Below, piece by piece: positions 37,095 through 46,360 of a stretch of 64,000 nucleotides of DNA. This stretch comes from Sphingomonas sp. TREG-RG-20F-R18-01 (lineage in GTDB: Bacteria > Pseudomonadota > Alphaproteobacteria > Sphingomonadales > Sphingomonadaceae): positions 620,001 to 684,000 of the forward strand of contig NZ_JAKNQQ010000002.1 in NCBI RefSeq assembly GCF_022662475.1. Direction: 5' to 3'. Both the position numbers and the translations under genes were made by a program. The notes under the pieces were generated by a model, which saw only the letters and a program-made list of their open reading frames with translations, did not search any database and was not told the DNA's origin. Each line of letters starts with the position of its first letter. Position 1 is the first letter of the stretch.

Positions 37095-39483
37095 CGTGCT
37101 CGGCGCGCAGCCCGATCCCGCCTGGGCCGCGATGTTCGAGGAACTCGCGGCGGGCGCGGGCGACGATCTCGCCATCGCGCGCGACCGGGTGCAGCGGCAC
37201 GCCGAGGATATCGGCACCGGCTTCCGCATCATCGGCGAAAGCGAGGAACGGCCGTGGCCGCTCTCGCCCGTCCCGCTGCTGATCGCCAGCGACGAATGGC
37301 GGCATATCGAGGCGGGGATCGTCCAGCGCGCTGATTTGCTCGAAACGATCATCGCGGATCTGTACGGGAGCGCGTCGCTGGTCACGCGCGGGCTGCTCCC
37401 CGCGGCGCTGGTCGGCGGGTCGCCGCATTTCCTGCGCCCGATGGCGGGGCTGGTCCCGCCCGGCGGGCATCATCTGCATTTCGTCGCGATCGACCTCGGG
37501 CGTGGGCCGACCGGCGAGTGGCGCGTGCTCGCGGATCACCTGCGCGCGCCGGCGGGGGCGGGCTATGCGCTCGAGAACCGGCTCGCGATAGCGCGGACGC
37601 TCGGGGGGTTGCAGGCGCGGCTCAATGTCGAACGCCACGCGCCGTTCTTCGCCGCCTTCCGTGACGGTCTCGCGGCGGCGTGTCGCCGGGTCGAGCCGCG
37701 GATCGGGTTGCTGACGCCGGGGCGGTACAGCGCGAGCTATGCCGAACAGGCGCATCTCGCGCGCTATCTAGGGTTCCTGCTGGTCGAAGGACCCGATCTC
37801 GCCGCGCTCGAGGACAAATTATACGTCCGCACGATCGGCGGGCTCAAGCGCGTCGATGCCTTGTGGCACCGGATCGACCCGCGCCTGCTCGATCCGCTCG
37901 CGTTCGATTCGCATTCGCGGATCGGGGTCGCCGGGCTGATCGACGCGGTGGCGGCGGGGAATCTGGTGATCGCCAATGCGCCGGGCGCAGGTGTGCTCGA
38001 ATCGCCCGCGTTCGGCGCGTTCCTGCCGCGGATCGCGGCGCGCGAGACCGGGCGGGACCTGATCCTCCCCAATATCGCGACCTGGTGGTGCGGGCAGGAT
38101 GCCGCGCGCGCCAGCGTGATCGAGGATCTCGACACGATGCTGATCGGCCCCGCCTTCGGGGTGGCGCCGCTGGGCTTGCCCGACGGCATCGCGCGGCCCG
38201 GGATCGAAATCACCGGGGAGGCACGCGCCGCGTTGCTCGCCGACCTCGAGCGCCGCCCGCAGGATTATGTCGGGCAGGAGATCGTCCGGCTTTCGACCAT
38301 GCCGGTGGTGACCGATGCGGGGCTTGCGGCGCGCCCGTTCACGCTGCGCGTCTTCGCCGCGCGCGGCGGCGATGGCCGCTGGACCGTGCTCCCCGGCGGG
38401 TTCGCGCGGATCGGCGAGCATCCCGACCCGCGCGCGTCGGTGATGGGGCAGGGGACGTGGTCCGCCGATGTCGTCGTCCACGGCAGTGGGGAATCGGTCG
38501 CGCCGGTGTCGCTGCTCCAGCCCGCCGACACGATCCACGTCCGCCGCAATCCCGGCACGCTGCCGAGCCGCGTCGCGGACAATTTCTTCTGGCTCGGGCG
38601 CTATCTCGAACGCGGCGAGGCGTTGCTCGGCGTCATCCGCGTGATGCTGGGCAATTCGATCGATGCCGACGCGGGCGCGGCGCTTGCGGCGGAGACGGTC
38701 GGCAAGCTCGTCGGGCTGGTCGTCAATGGCGGCGGCGCGCCGCATCCGGCGACGCTGCGCCGCGCCGATCTCGCCGCGTTTGCGCGCACCGCGCTCGAGG
38801 ATGGCGACTGGCACAGCGTGCGGACGATCAACCGGCTCGCGCGCGGTATCGGGCAGGGCTCGCGCGACCGGCTTGCTGCAGACGTGATCCGCCTGCTCGA
38901 TGCGCCCTTCCCGAGCCGGGGCGGGATGCTCGACCGGGCGGGGTCGCTCCAGCGGCGCTATGCGGCTTTGTCGGGATTGTCGGCGGAGCATATGGGGCGG
39001 ACCGCGTCGTGGCGATTCCATGATCTCGGGCGACGGCTCGAGCGCGCGACGACGATGACGCGCGCGATCCGCGCGTTCGGGCTGGCGCGCGCGAGCGGGG
39101 ACGATCTGTCGACGCTGCTCGATCTCGCCGACAGCCAGATCAGCTATCGCCAGCGCTATCTGACCGGGATGGCGCGCGTGCCCGTCGTCGACCTCGTTGC
39201 GCTCGACCCCAACAACCCGCGTTCGCTCGCCTATCAGATCGTGCGGATCTGCGAGCATCTGAAGGATTTGCCCGTGCTCGAGGACGACGGGATGGAGGAG
39301 CCGCAGCAGGCGCAGGGGACCGTGCTCCACGCGATCGTCTCGACCGCGACCGCCGCGGCGCTCGATGCGGATATCCTCGGCGACGTCGAACGGCGGCTGT
39401 TCCAATTGTCCGAGGCGATCGCGCGGCGCTATTTTCTACAGGGCGCGGAGCCGCTCCGCGCGGCGGGGATGGTGCTCGCGTGA
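37003..39483 (+). CDS. fused circularly permuted ATP-grasp and alpha-E domain protein
   Basis: This 826-residue protein joins two domains usually found as neighbours. Residues about 1-480 are the circularly permuted type 2 ATP-grasp (DUF404/DUF407) with GLLTPGRYSASYAEQAHLARYLG and RTIGGLKRVDALWHRID. Residues about 510-820 are the alpha-E helical domain (DUF403) starting LPSRVADNFFWLGRYLERGE. The ATP-grasp part is predicted to ligate peptides or amides, with a transglutaminase-like peptidase as partner, and such a gene follows here. ATG 37003 or the in-frame 36988 may be used. No signal peptide is present. The product is unknown. Confidence 0.88.
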   Translation: MATAPAPSLLDAGTHAARWIADYRARAGAGDVLGAQPDPAWAAMFEELAAGAGDDLAIARDRVQRHAEDIGTGFRIIGESEERPWPLSPVPLLIASDEWRHIEAGIVQRADLLETIIADLYGSASLVTRGLLPAALVGGSPHFLRPMAGLVPPGGHHLHFVAIDLGRGPTGEWRVLADHLRAPAGAGYALENRLAIARTLGGLQARLNVERHAPFFAAFRDGLAAACRRVEPRIGLLTPGRYSASYAEQAHLARYLGFLLVEGPDLAALEDKLYVRTIGGLKRVDALWHRIDPRLLDPLAFDSHSRIGVAGLIDAVAAGNLVIANAPGAGVLESPAFGAFLPRIAARETGRDLILPNIATWWCGQDAARASVIEDLDTMLIGPAFGVAPLGLPDGIARPGIEITGEARAALLADLERRPQDYVGQEIVRLSTMPVVTDAGLAARPFTLRVFAARGGDGRWTVLPGGFARIGEHPDPRASVMGQGTWSADVVVHGSGESVAPVSLLQPADTIHVRRNPGTLPSRVADNFFWLGRYLERGEALLGVIRVMLGNSIDADAGAALAAETVGKLVGLVVNGGGAPHPATLRRADLAAFARTALEDGDWHSVRTINRLARGIGQGSRDRLAADVIRLLDAPFPSRGGMLDRAGSLQRRYAALSGLSAEHMGRTASWRFHDLGRRLERATTMTRAIRAFGLARASGDDLSTLLDLADSQISYRQRYLTGMARVPVVDLVALDPNNPRSLAYQIVRICEHLKDLPVLEDDGMEEPQQAQGTVLHAIVSTATAAALDADILGDVERRLFQLSEAIARRYFLQGAEPLRAAGMVLA

Positions 39484-39507
39484 GCCGACAATTTCGATCC
39501 ATCGCTT

Positions 39508-39597
39508 GTGTTCCTGCGAAGGCAGGAACCCAGAGTTGGGCAAAGCAACCGCGGATCGTGTCCGGGACTCCTGGACTCCTGCTTTCGCAGGAGAACA
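39508..39597. repeat. intergenic inverted repeat, family C
   Basis: The arms GTTCCTGCGAAGGCAGGAAC and CTCCTGCTTTCGCAGGAGAAC have the inner CCCAGAG and CTGGACTCC motifs. It fills most of the gap between the ATP-grasp gene and its transglutaminase partner. Confidence 0.85.
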
Positions 39598-39643
39598 GTT
39601 CGGTATTGGCAAAGGTATCGCCGATCCCGGGAGGGACGATGCG

Positions 39644-40534
39644 ATGATCTACGACATCCGCCACGTCACGCGGTTCGATTATGGCGGCAACGTCAAGTTC
39701 GCGCGCTGCAACCTGCGGCTGAAGCCGATCCACTGGTCGGGGCAACGGCTGCTCGACTATGACCTGCGCATCTCCCCCGCCGGGCGCGTGTCCCCGGCGC
39801 GCGCGGAGGCGGGGCTGGCCAATGTCGTGCGGCTGGTGGTCGACGAACCCGTCCGCCATCTCGTGATCGAAAGCATCTCGCGGATCGATATCGACCGGCC
39901 TGTGCCGATGCCGTCGGACGGATCGCCGCGGCTCCATGATATCGCGATCGCCGCGCGCGCGAGCCGCGATCCGTCCCCGGCGGGGCCGGCGAGCTATCTC
40001 TTCCCCTCGCCGCTGATCCCGCTCGACCGTGACATTGCGGACTATTGCGCGCTCGATCTCGATCCGGATCGCCCCGCGCTCGACGCCGCGATCGCGCTGG
40101 CGCAGCGGATCCAGCACGATTTCGCGTTCGATCCCCATGCGACGCTGGTCGACACGCCCCCGCACGAGGCGTTCCTCAAGCGCGGCGGGGTCTGCCAGGA
40201 TTTCGCGCAGATCATGATCACGGGCCTGCGCGCCGCCGGGCTGCCCGCGGCCTATGCTTCGGGCTATATCCGCACGATCCCGCCGCCCGGACAGGCGCGG
40301 CTCGTCGGGGCGGATGCGACGCATGCCTGGGTGCTTTTGTGGTGCGGGCCGGAGCTCGGCTGGGTCGGGGTCGATCCGACCAACGGGATCTGGATGGCGG
40401 GCGACCATATCGTGATGGCGATCGGGCGCGATTACGGCGAGATCGCGCCGATCGACGGCGTCGTGCTCGGGTCGAGCGCGCAGAAGATGGATGTCAGCGT
40501 TGACGTCGCGCCTGTGCTAGAGCCGGTCGCCTGA
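39644..40534 (+). CDS. transglutaminase-like cysteine peptidase family protein
   Basis: This 296-residue protein has an N-terminal beta-rich domain (YDIRHVTRFDYGGNVKFARCNLRLKP, the bacterial transglutaminase-like N-terminal region) and a catalytic core with Cys184 in GGVCQDFAQ, His227 in ATHAWV and Asp244 in VDPTNG, the complete triad. It belongs to the group genomically tied to the permuted ATP-grasp/alpha-E proteins and probably cleaves or transfers the amide bond they make. ATG 39644 follows GGGAGGGACGATGCG. No export signal is seen. Confidence 0.88.
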   Translation: MIYDIRHVTRFDYGGNVKFARCNLRLKPIHWSGQRLLDYDLRISPAGRVSPARAEAGLANVVRLVVDEPVRHLVIESISRIDIDRPVPMPSDGSPRLHDIAIAARASRDPSPAGPASYLFPSPLIPLDRDIADYCALDLDPDRPALDAAIALAQRIQHDFAFDPHATLVDTPPHEAFLKRGGVCQDFAQIMITGLRAAGLPAAYASGYIRTIPPPGQARLVGADATHAWVLLWCGPELGWVGVDPTNGIWMAGDHIVMAIGRDYGEIAPIDGVVLGSSAQKMDVSVDVAPVLEPVA

Positions 40535-40607
40535 GATTTGCGCCCAGTATTTGCGCTAGCCGTAATGACTCCCCAAATACGGGGAAAGACCAGCACCGGG
40601 GATAGAA

Positions 40608-41549
40608 GTGGCCGATCCGTACACGACATTGGGCGTCGAACGCACCGCCAGCGAAGCGGACATCAAGAAGGCGTATCGCAAGCTCGCCAAGGAACTCCAT
40701 CCCGATCGCAACAAGGACAACCCCAAGGCCAGCGACCGCTTCGGCAAGGTGACGCAAGCCTATGATATCCTGAACGACAAGGACAAGCGCGCACGTTTCG
40801 ACCGTGGCGAGATCGACGGCGACGGCAACCCCGCGTCGCCGTTCGGCTTCGGTGGGCAGGCCGGTGGCGGCGGCGGGTTCCGTCCCGGGCCGGGCGGGCA
40901 GGGGTTCCAGGCGGACGGCCCCGACCTCAGCGACATCTTCGAGGGCATGTTCTCGGGCGGCGGTCGCGGCGGCGGCGGTTTCTCGGGCGGGTTCGGGGGG
41001 TTCGGGCGCAATCGCGAACAGCCCAAGGGCGCGAACGTGCTCTACAAGCTCGACGTCCCGTTCACCGACGCCGCCGCCGCCAAACCGCAGCGGATCACGC
41101 TCGCCGACGGCAAGACGATCGACCTCAAGCTCCCCGCAGGACTCGAGAGCGGCGCGCAGATGCGGCTCGCGGGCAAGGGCCAGCCGGGGCCGGGGGGCAA
41201 TGGCGACGGGATCGTCACGCTCGAGATCGAACCGCACCGCTTCTTCTCGCGCGACGGCGACAACGTCCTGCTCGACCTGCCGATCAGCCTGTCGGAAGCC
41301 GTACTCGGCGCGAGCGTGCGCGTGCCGACGGTCGAGGGCGCGGTGATGCTGACGGTGCCCAAGGGCTCGTCCTCGGGCAAAGTGCTGCGGCTGCGCGGGC
41401 GCGGGTTCCACCGCAAGGACGGCACGCGGGGCGACCAGATGGTGACGCTCATGGTCGATCTCCCGGTCGATGACGATGCGCTGATCGAATTCGTACAAGG
41501 CTGGAAAGACCGCGACTTAGGGAACCCCAGGGGCGACATGGGCGTCTGA
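40608..41549 (+). CDS. DnaJ/CbpA-type J-domain co-chaperone
   Basis: The protein has 313 residues. The J domain (about 1-68) includes the HPD motif in ELHPDRNKDNP that stimulates DnaK. A Gly/Phe-rich region (about 80-130) follows, then two DnaJ C-terminal substrate-binding domains without a zinc finger, so it is CbpA-like rather than DnaJ. The GTG start at 40608 has GGGGATAGAA upstream. The next gene yihY starts 6 bp after its stop; both lead into fabI. Confidence 0.9.
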   Translation: MADPYTTLGVERTASEADIKKAYRKLAKELHPDRNKDNPKASDRFGKVTQAYDILNDKDKRARFDRGEIDGDGNPASPFGFGGQAGGGGGFRPGPGGQGFQADGPDLSDIFEGMFSGGGRGGGGFSGGFGGFGRNREQPKGANVLYKLDVPFTDAAAAKPQRITLADGKTIDLKLPAGLESGAQMRLAGKGQPGPGGNGDGIVTLEIEPHRFFSRDGDNVLLDLPISLSEAVLGASVRVPTVEGAVMLTVPKGSSSGKVLRLRGRGFHRKDGTRGDQMVTLMVDLPVDDDALIEFVQGWKDRDLGNPRGDMGV

Positions 41550-41555
41550 CTCCGG

Positions 41556-42515
41556 ATGAGTGATGTATCCCCCGCTTCGCCCGAAGAACGTGCCGTCCGT
41601 GGCGAGGCGGGGATCCACCCCGATAATGTGGCGCCCAATGCCCGGCTGCTGGCGCGGGCCTGGCAGGTCACCCGGCGCGCGTTGATCGGCGTCTTCTCCG
41701 ATGGTTTCATCCATGCGGGTAACCTCGCCTATCTGGCGTTGGTCACCGTTTTCCCGTTCTTCATTCTGGCGGCGGCGATCGCTTCGCTGCTCGGCCAGAG
41801 CGCCGAGACCCAGCGTGCGGTCGCATCCTTCCTGCACGTCCTGCCCGGGAACGTCGCGGAACTGCTCGAAAAGCCGATCCACGACGTGCTGCTGGCCAGG
41901 ACCGGATCGCTGCTGTGGATCGGTGCGCTGGTGGCCTTGTGGTCCGTCGGCAGTTTCGTCGAAACGATCCGGGATATTTTCCGTCGGGCCTATGGCGTCA
42001 AGTCGAGCAAGCCGTTCTGGCATTACCGGATCAGCTCGATGCTCGTGATCGTCGCGTCGGTGGTGCTCGCGCTGTTGTCCTTCCTGGTACAGGGGATGCT
42101 GACCGCGGCGGAGCGGTTCATCTATGCGCTGCTGCCGTTTGCGGAGAATGTCGCGGGCTGGATCGGCCTGTCGCGCGCGGTGCCGGGCGTGGTCATGTTC
42201 GGCGCGCTGTACATGCTGTTCCTCTCGGTCACCCCATCGAAGTACCGCGTCAGCAAATGCCCCAAATGGCCTGGTGCCCTGTTCACCACGGTCTGGTGGA
42301 TCACCATCACCGCCTTGCTGCCGCTGGTACTGTCGCAACTTGGCAGCTATGACCTGACCTATGGCAGCCTGGCGGGCGTGATCGTCGCGCTGTTGTTCTT
42401 CTTCCTGGTCGGTTTGGGGATCGTGTTCGGGGCGCATCTCAATGCAGCACTGGCGGAACCGCCCGAACAAGGGGTAGAGAGCGCAACAGACCAACAGGAG
42501 GCGGTAGCGGCGTGA
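41556..42515 (+). CDS. YihY/BrkB family inner-membrane protein
   Basis: This 319-residue multi-span protein has about six transmembrane segments beginning near GFIHAGNLAYLALVTVFPFFILAAA, the signature N-terminal part of the YihY/UPF0761 (BrkB) family. Despite old names it is not a ribonuclease; its role in the envelope is unclear. Its stop overlaps the GTG start of fabI (GTGA), suggesting coupling in a dnaJ-like/yihY/fabI unit. Confidence 0.9.
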   Translation: MSDVSPASPEERAVRGEAGIHPDNVAPNARLLARAWQVTRRALIGVFSDGFIHAGNLAYLALVTVFPFFILAAAIASLLGQSAETQRAVASFLHVLPGNVAELLEKPIHDVLLARTGSLLWIGALVALWSVGSFVETIRDIFRRAYGVKSSKPFWHYRISSMLVIVASVVLALLSFLVQGMLTAAERFIYALLPFAENVAGWIGLSRAVPGVVMFGALYMLFLSVTPSKYRVSKCPKWPGALFTTVWWITITALLPLVLSQLGSYDLTYGSLAGVIVALLFFFLVGLGIVFGAHLNAALAEPPEQGVESATDQQEAVAA

Positions 42516-43315
42516 CGGAATTGATGGCGGGCAAGCGCGGGTTGATCATGGGTTTGGCCAATGATCGCTCGCTCGCCTGGGGGATTGCCAAGAAGCTGAG
42601 CGAAGCGGGGGCGGAACTCGCGTTCAGCTACCAGGGCGAGGCGATGGAAAAGCGCGTACGCCCGCTGGCGGAACAGCTGGGCGTTGCTCGACTGTTCGAT
42701 TGCGACGTGTCGGACATGGGGGCGCTCGACGCGACCTTCGCGGATCTCGCGAAGGAATGGCCGACGATCGATTTCGTCGTCCATGCGATCGGCTTCTCCG
42801 ACAAGAACGAGCTGCGTGGCGGCTATGTCGACACCAGCCTCGACAATTTCCTGATGACGATGAACATCTCGGTCTATTCGTTCGTCGCGGTGTGCAAGCG
42901 CGCGGCGGCGATGATGCCGAACGGCGGCGCGCTGCTGACGCTCAGCTATTATGGCGCGGAGAAGGTCATCCCGCATTACAACGTCATGGGCGTCGCCAAG
43001 GCCGCGCTCGAGACGAGCGTGCAATATCTCGCGGTCGACCTCGGGCGCGACAACATCCGCGTCAACGCGATCTCGGCGGGGCCGATCAAGACGCTTGCCG
43101 CCTCGGGAATCGGCGATTTCCGCCTGATCCTCAAGTGGAACGAGCTCAACTCGCCGCTCAAGCGCAACGTGACGATCGAGGACGTCGGCGGGGCGGGGCT
43201 GTATTTGCTGAGCGACCTCGCGAGCGGCGTGACCGGCGAGACGCACCATGTGGATGCAGGCTATCACGTGATCGGCATGAAGGCCGAGGACGCGCCGGAC
43301 ATCGCGCTGGCGTAA
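42512..43315 (+). CDS. fabI: enoyl-[acyl-carrier-protein] reductase FabI
   Basis: This 267-residue NADH-dependent enoyl-ACP reductase performs the last step of fatty-acid elongation. It has the FabI cofactor motif GLANDRSLAWGIAKKL, HAIGFSDKNELRGGYVDTS, and the Tyr156-x6-Lys163 catalytic pair in HYNVMGVAK. INAISAGPIKTLAASGI completes the substrate loop bound by triclosan-type inhibitors. The start is a GTG overlapping the yihY stop, and the stop overlaps the start of the decayed glyoxalase-family gene (TAATG). Confidence 0.95.
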   Translation: MTELMAGKRGLIMGLANDRSLAWGIAKKLSEAGAELAFSYQGEAMEKRVRPLAEQLGVARLFDCDVSDMGALDATFADLAKEWPTIDFVVHAIGFSDKNELRGGYVDTSLDNFLMTMNISVYSFVAVCKRAAAMMPNGGALLTLSYYGAEKVIPHYNVMGVAKAALETSVQYLAVDLGRDNIRVNAISAGPIKTLAASGIGDFRLILKWNELNSPLKRNVTIEDVGGAGLYLLSDLASGVTGETHHVDAGYHVIGMKAEDAPDIALA

Positions 43316-43672
43316 TGGCGTTCGCGCTGGACCACGTGCAGATCGCCATCCCGCCGGGTAGCGAGACCGAAGCGCCTGGCTTTTACGGCACGCGGCTGGG
43401 CTTGCGCGAACTCGACCGTCCCGCAATTCTGGCGGGCGGAGCGGGTGCTGGTACGATCTCGGTCTCCACCAGCTCCATCTCGGCGCGGACGCGGATTTCC
43501 ATCCCGCACGCAAGGCGCACGTCGCGCTGACGACCGACGACCTTGCCGCGCTGCGCATCGGCTTCAGGATGCCGGCTGTCCGATCGGCGAGGACGTGCCG
43601 CTCCCCGGGCGCACGCGGTTCTTTACCGAGGATCCGTTCGGTAACCGCCTGGAACTGATCCAGCTGGGGTGA
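43315..43672 (+). pseudogene. VOC/glyoxalase-family gene with two frameshifts
   Basis: The three reading phases join to give a roughly 118-residue VOC protein: MAFALDHVQIAIPPGS... in phase 1, CWYDLGLHQLHLGADADFHP then RKAHVALTTDDLAALR in phase 3, and RLQDAGCPIGEDVPLPG to DPFGNRLELIQLG in phase 2. The breaks are near 43440 and 43558, each consistent with loss of one base (or gain of two). The opening frame stops at about 43530. The start overlaps the fabI stop, so it was once coupled. Two shifts make sequencing error less likely, but that cannot be excluded. Confidence 0.82.
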
Positions 43673-44396
43673 GCCGCAGCTGGGTGCGTTTGGCGCTGTC
43701 GTATGTCCGGCCGGCGGAAGCGGCCGGTCCCCAATCGACCAATTTGCGCTGTTTCAACCAAATGCGTCGGGGGCCGCCATGAAAGGGTCACACCCCCCCC
43801 GGTCACCCCGGCGCAGGCCGGGGCCGGCCTGTTGTTCAGACGCAACCGGCGATACAGGGCCCGATCGCACCGGCACGCCCGGGTAACCAGACGGCCCCGG
43901 CCTTCGCCGGGATGACGGTCGGGCGCCGAGCGACTTTCGCAAGGGAGCTCGCCTACGCCGGAATGACGGACAGGTTGCAAGGAATTTCGTCCCCCCACCG
44001 TCATCTCCGCCAGGTCAGCTGCCCCACCAGATCGTGACGTTCAGCCGCTAATGCAGGCCGCCACCATTCCGGAAGCGGACATGCAGCTTTCGGGGATGGA
44101 AGCGGACGGACCGCAATCGACCACACCCGGTCGTTCAGGCTGGCGACCCGAGCTCCCGAAAGCAGCCATTCGTTAAGCGCGATCTTTCCCGTTTTTCCGT
44201 CACCGCCATGCCATTTTGGGAAAAAGCAATTGGGAACAGATTTTAGAAAAGCAGGTGCCCCAGGCGACCACTACAGCGGTCTCCTAGGCGACTGTCCCGG
44301 CTATGGGTTCCCAACCGGGAATGGCGAGAGAGAAGCGGCGCACGCTTAAGGCGCTGACGCCTTGTTCCAAAGCGGTCCCCGTTGCATCGTCGTTGC
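43673..44396. other. gene-free gap at the start of an accessory stretch
   Basis: No convincing gene is present. It holds the family A repeat at 43799-43918, an imperfect palindromic GTCCGGCCGGCGGAAGCGGC segment near 43705, and further unassigned GC-rich sequence. From about 44190 the composition turns less GC-rich (TTTTGGGAAAAAGCAATTGG), unlike the flanking operons, suggesting DNA of different origin. Confidence 0.6.
43799..43918. repeat. intergenic inverted repeat, family A
   Basis: The arms GTCACCCCGGCGCAGGCCGG and CCGGCCTTCGCCGGGATGAC flank about 80 bp, just beyond the decayed VOC gene. Confidence 0.85.
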
Positions 44397-44732
44397 ATGA
44401 TGACGTTCGGCTTCTCCACACTGCTCGACCTTTTGAGTTGGGTGGTCGCTATCACGCTGGGTTTGAAAGTCGTGGCAACGCTCATACTGCTAAACCTCAG
44501 TAAGGAAATTTGGGATCGGCCAGGATGGGGTGCCGTCCTATGGTGGTCCACTAAGATTACACCCGTAATCGCAGTGCCGTGCGTCATATGCATCGCTTGG
44601 CTGCAAGGTATGACGGATCAGATTTGGATATTCGTCGGATTGATGGTGTTCGTCATGGTCGCAGTGCCATGGAAAATTCGCCAGCGCCGGGCGCGTATAG
44701 CCGATCGAGCAACTGCTAAGTCCATCTCGTAA
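44397..44732 (+). CDS. small membrane protein of unknown function
   Basis: This 111-residue protein has three hydrophobic segments: SWVVAITLGLKVVATLILL, KITPVIAVPCVICIAW and IWIFVGLMVFVMVAVPW. It ends in a basic, polar tail (KIRQRRARIADRATAKSIS). Two adjacent ATGs (44397, 44400) and a TTG at 44382 are possible starts; none has a strong ribosome-binding site. Codon use is less GC-biased than in neighbours. I recognise no family. It lies 53 bp before the M1 peptidase gene on the same strand and may be linked to it. Confidence 0.6.
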   Translation: MMTFGFSTLLDLLSWVVAITLGLKVVATLILLNLSKEIWDRPGWGAVLWWSTKITPVIAVPCVICIAWLQGMTDQIWIFVGLMVFVMVAVPWKIRQRRARIADRATAKSIS

Positions 44733-44785
44733 CGTCAAGCTATCGGACGTTCCTCACCAACCCCAAGCCATATAAAGGGGCGTTA

Positions 44786-46135
44786 GTGATCCGCAGAATT
44801 TTGGTACCATCGTTGGCCGGGACGACTCTGGTGTTCCTGTGTAGCCCTGCGCTCGCCTCCAATAGGCCTGGTGATGGGTTCGAAGTGACGAGCTACAGGC
44901 TGGCGCTTACCCCTGACATCCAGAACAGGACCGTTGCAGGGCGTGAGGCGATCACGCTGCGCGCAACGGTGGATGGCGTTCGTCGCCTGAACTTCTCCGC
45001 CAATGCTCTTGGCATCGACAGTGCGGTCCTTGATGGCGTGGCGCTCGCCCACACCGTGGAAGGCGACGTGCTCAGCTTCCACCTGCCTCGGCAGCTTCGG
45101 CGCGGACGTACCGTGAAGCTCGAATTATCCTATCATGGCCGCCCCGCGCGTGGGTTCGCCGGCTCGGCAGAAACGCTCTACACCAGCTATTTCGCGTGCG
45201 ACTGGATGGTCTGTTCTCAGAACAAGTTCGGCGAGAAGGCCGTCTTCTCGCTCGATCTGCGTGTCCCGGCCGGAATGACCAGCCTGTCGGTAGGCAGCAT
45301 GATCGCGCGGAGACCGACACCGGACGGCAGCGAAGTCCAAAGCTGGAAAGCGCCCCGACCCTACTCGGCCTATCTTTATGGCTTCGCAGTGGGTCGATTC
45401 ACGCAGGTCCGCGAGTGGGTCGGATCAAAAATGCTCACCTATCTGAGCGACACTGCCGACGCGGACCAGCTGAAACGACGCTTGGCAGGGACAAGAGGGA
45501 TGGTCGCTTTCCTCTCCGCAAAGGCCGGAGTGCCGCTTCCCGTCGCCGACTACAGCCAGCTTCTGGTCGATGGCGGTGAGGCGCAGGAGGCGGCGACATA
45601 TTCGGTCCTCGGCACCAATGCGTTGCCGATGAAGCCAGATGATGCGTCAGAGGATTGGGCGATCGTGCACGAACTTACCCATCAGTGGTGGGGCAATCTC
45701 ATCACGTGCGAGACCCTCAAGGACTTCTGGCTGAATGAGGGTATCACCACCTTCATGACGGCCGCGTGGAAAGAGCACCGCTACGGCCGCGGCGCCTATG
45801 ATGCCGAACTCGATGTAGCGAAGGGCCGGCTTGAAAAGGCGCGTGTGACGGGCTTCGACAAGCCGCTGGCCTGGAATGGGAGCTACCCGACATTGGGCGT
45901 CCGGCGCGCGATCCAATACAGCAAGGGCGCGCTGTTCATGGCGCAGCTGCGTGTCACGCTCGGCGATGCCGCGTTCTGGGCAGGCCTGCGTCGCTACACC
46001 CGTGACCATGCGGGCGGCACGGTCACCAGCATCGACCTGGAGCGGGCGATGGAGGAATCGAGTGGCCGGGACTTGCGACCGCTGTTCGCCGAATGGGTGT
46101 TCGGTGACAGCCTTTCGGATCGGCAGCGGCAATAG
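44786..46135 (+). CDS. M1-family zinc metallopeptidase, secreted
   Basis: This 449-residue protein has a signal peptide (MIRRILVPSLAGTTLVFLCSPALA). The gluzincin site is intact: His295-Glu296-x-x-His299 in VHELTHQWWGN and the third zinc ligand Glu318 in FWLNEGI. The GAMEN exopeptidase motif is replaced by EAQEAAT, keeping one Glu, so aminopeptidase specificity may differ. It has an N-terminal beta domain and lacks the long C-terminal helical domain of full-size M1 enzymes (about 850 residues). The GTG start at 44786 was chosen because the signal peptide begins there. It probably acts in the periplasm on peptides. Confidence 0.85.
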   Translation: MIRRILVPSLAGTTLVFLCSPALASNRPGDGFEVTSYRLALTPDIQNRTVAGREAITLRATVDGVRRLNFSANALGIDSAVLDGVALAHTVEGDVLSFHLPRQLRRGRTVKLELSYHGRPARGFAGSAETLYTSYFACDWMVCSQNKFGEKAVFSLDLRVPAGMTSLSVGSMIARRPTPDGSEVQSWKAPRPYSAYLYGFAVGRFTQVREWVGSKMLTYLSDTADADQLKRRLAGTRGMVAFLSAKAGVPLPVADYSQLLVDGGEAQEAATYSVLGTNALPMKPDDASEDWAIVHELTHQWWGNLITCETLKDFWLNEGITTFMTAAWKEHRYGRGAYDAELDVAKGRLEKARVTGFDKPLAWNGSYPTLGVRRAIQYSKGALFMAQLRVTLGDAAFWAGLRRYTRDHAGGTVTSIDLERAMEESSGRDLRPLFAEWVFGDSLSDRQRQ

Positions 46136-46360
46136 CCTGGTCCGTGATGTTTCCGGAAATCGGATCCCTTTTGGTGAAAGCTGGAGCCCCGCAATGTCGG
46201 CTATTGCCACCCGCCTCCCGAAAGTTGCCGTTCCGCTTCCCACCACCGACTGCGTTCCGCGTTCAAGTGCCAGCGCGCATCGCCCTAAAAGCGACCGGCA
46301 GCTCTCAATCAACAGCTACTCCGGGCATAGCGGGTGTGCCCGAATGGGGTCGTGGCTTCG

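Noticed and set aside
43673..44396. Candidate tRNA or small RNA gene in the long gap after the VOC relic
   Set aside because: No cloverleaf, TTCRANY-type arm or clear promoter and terminator pair was found on either strand.
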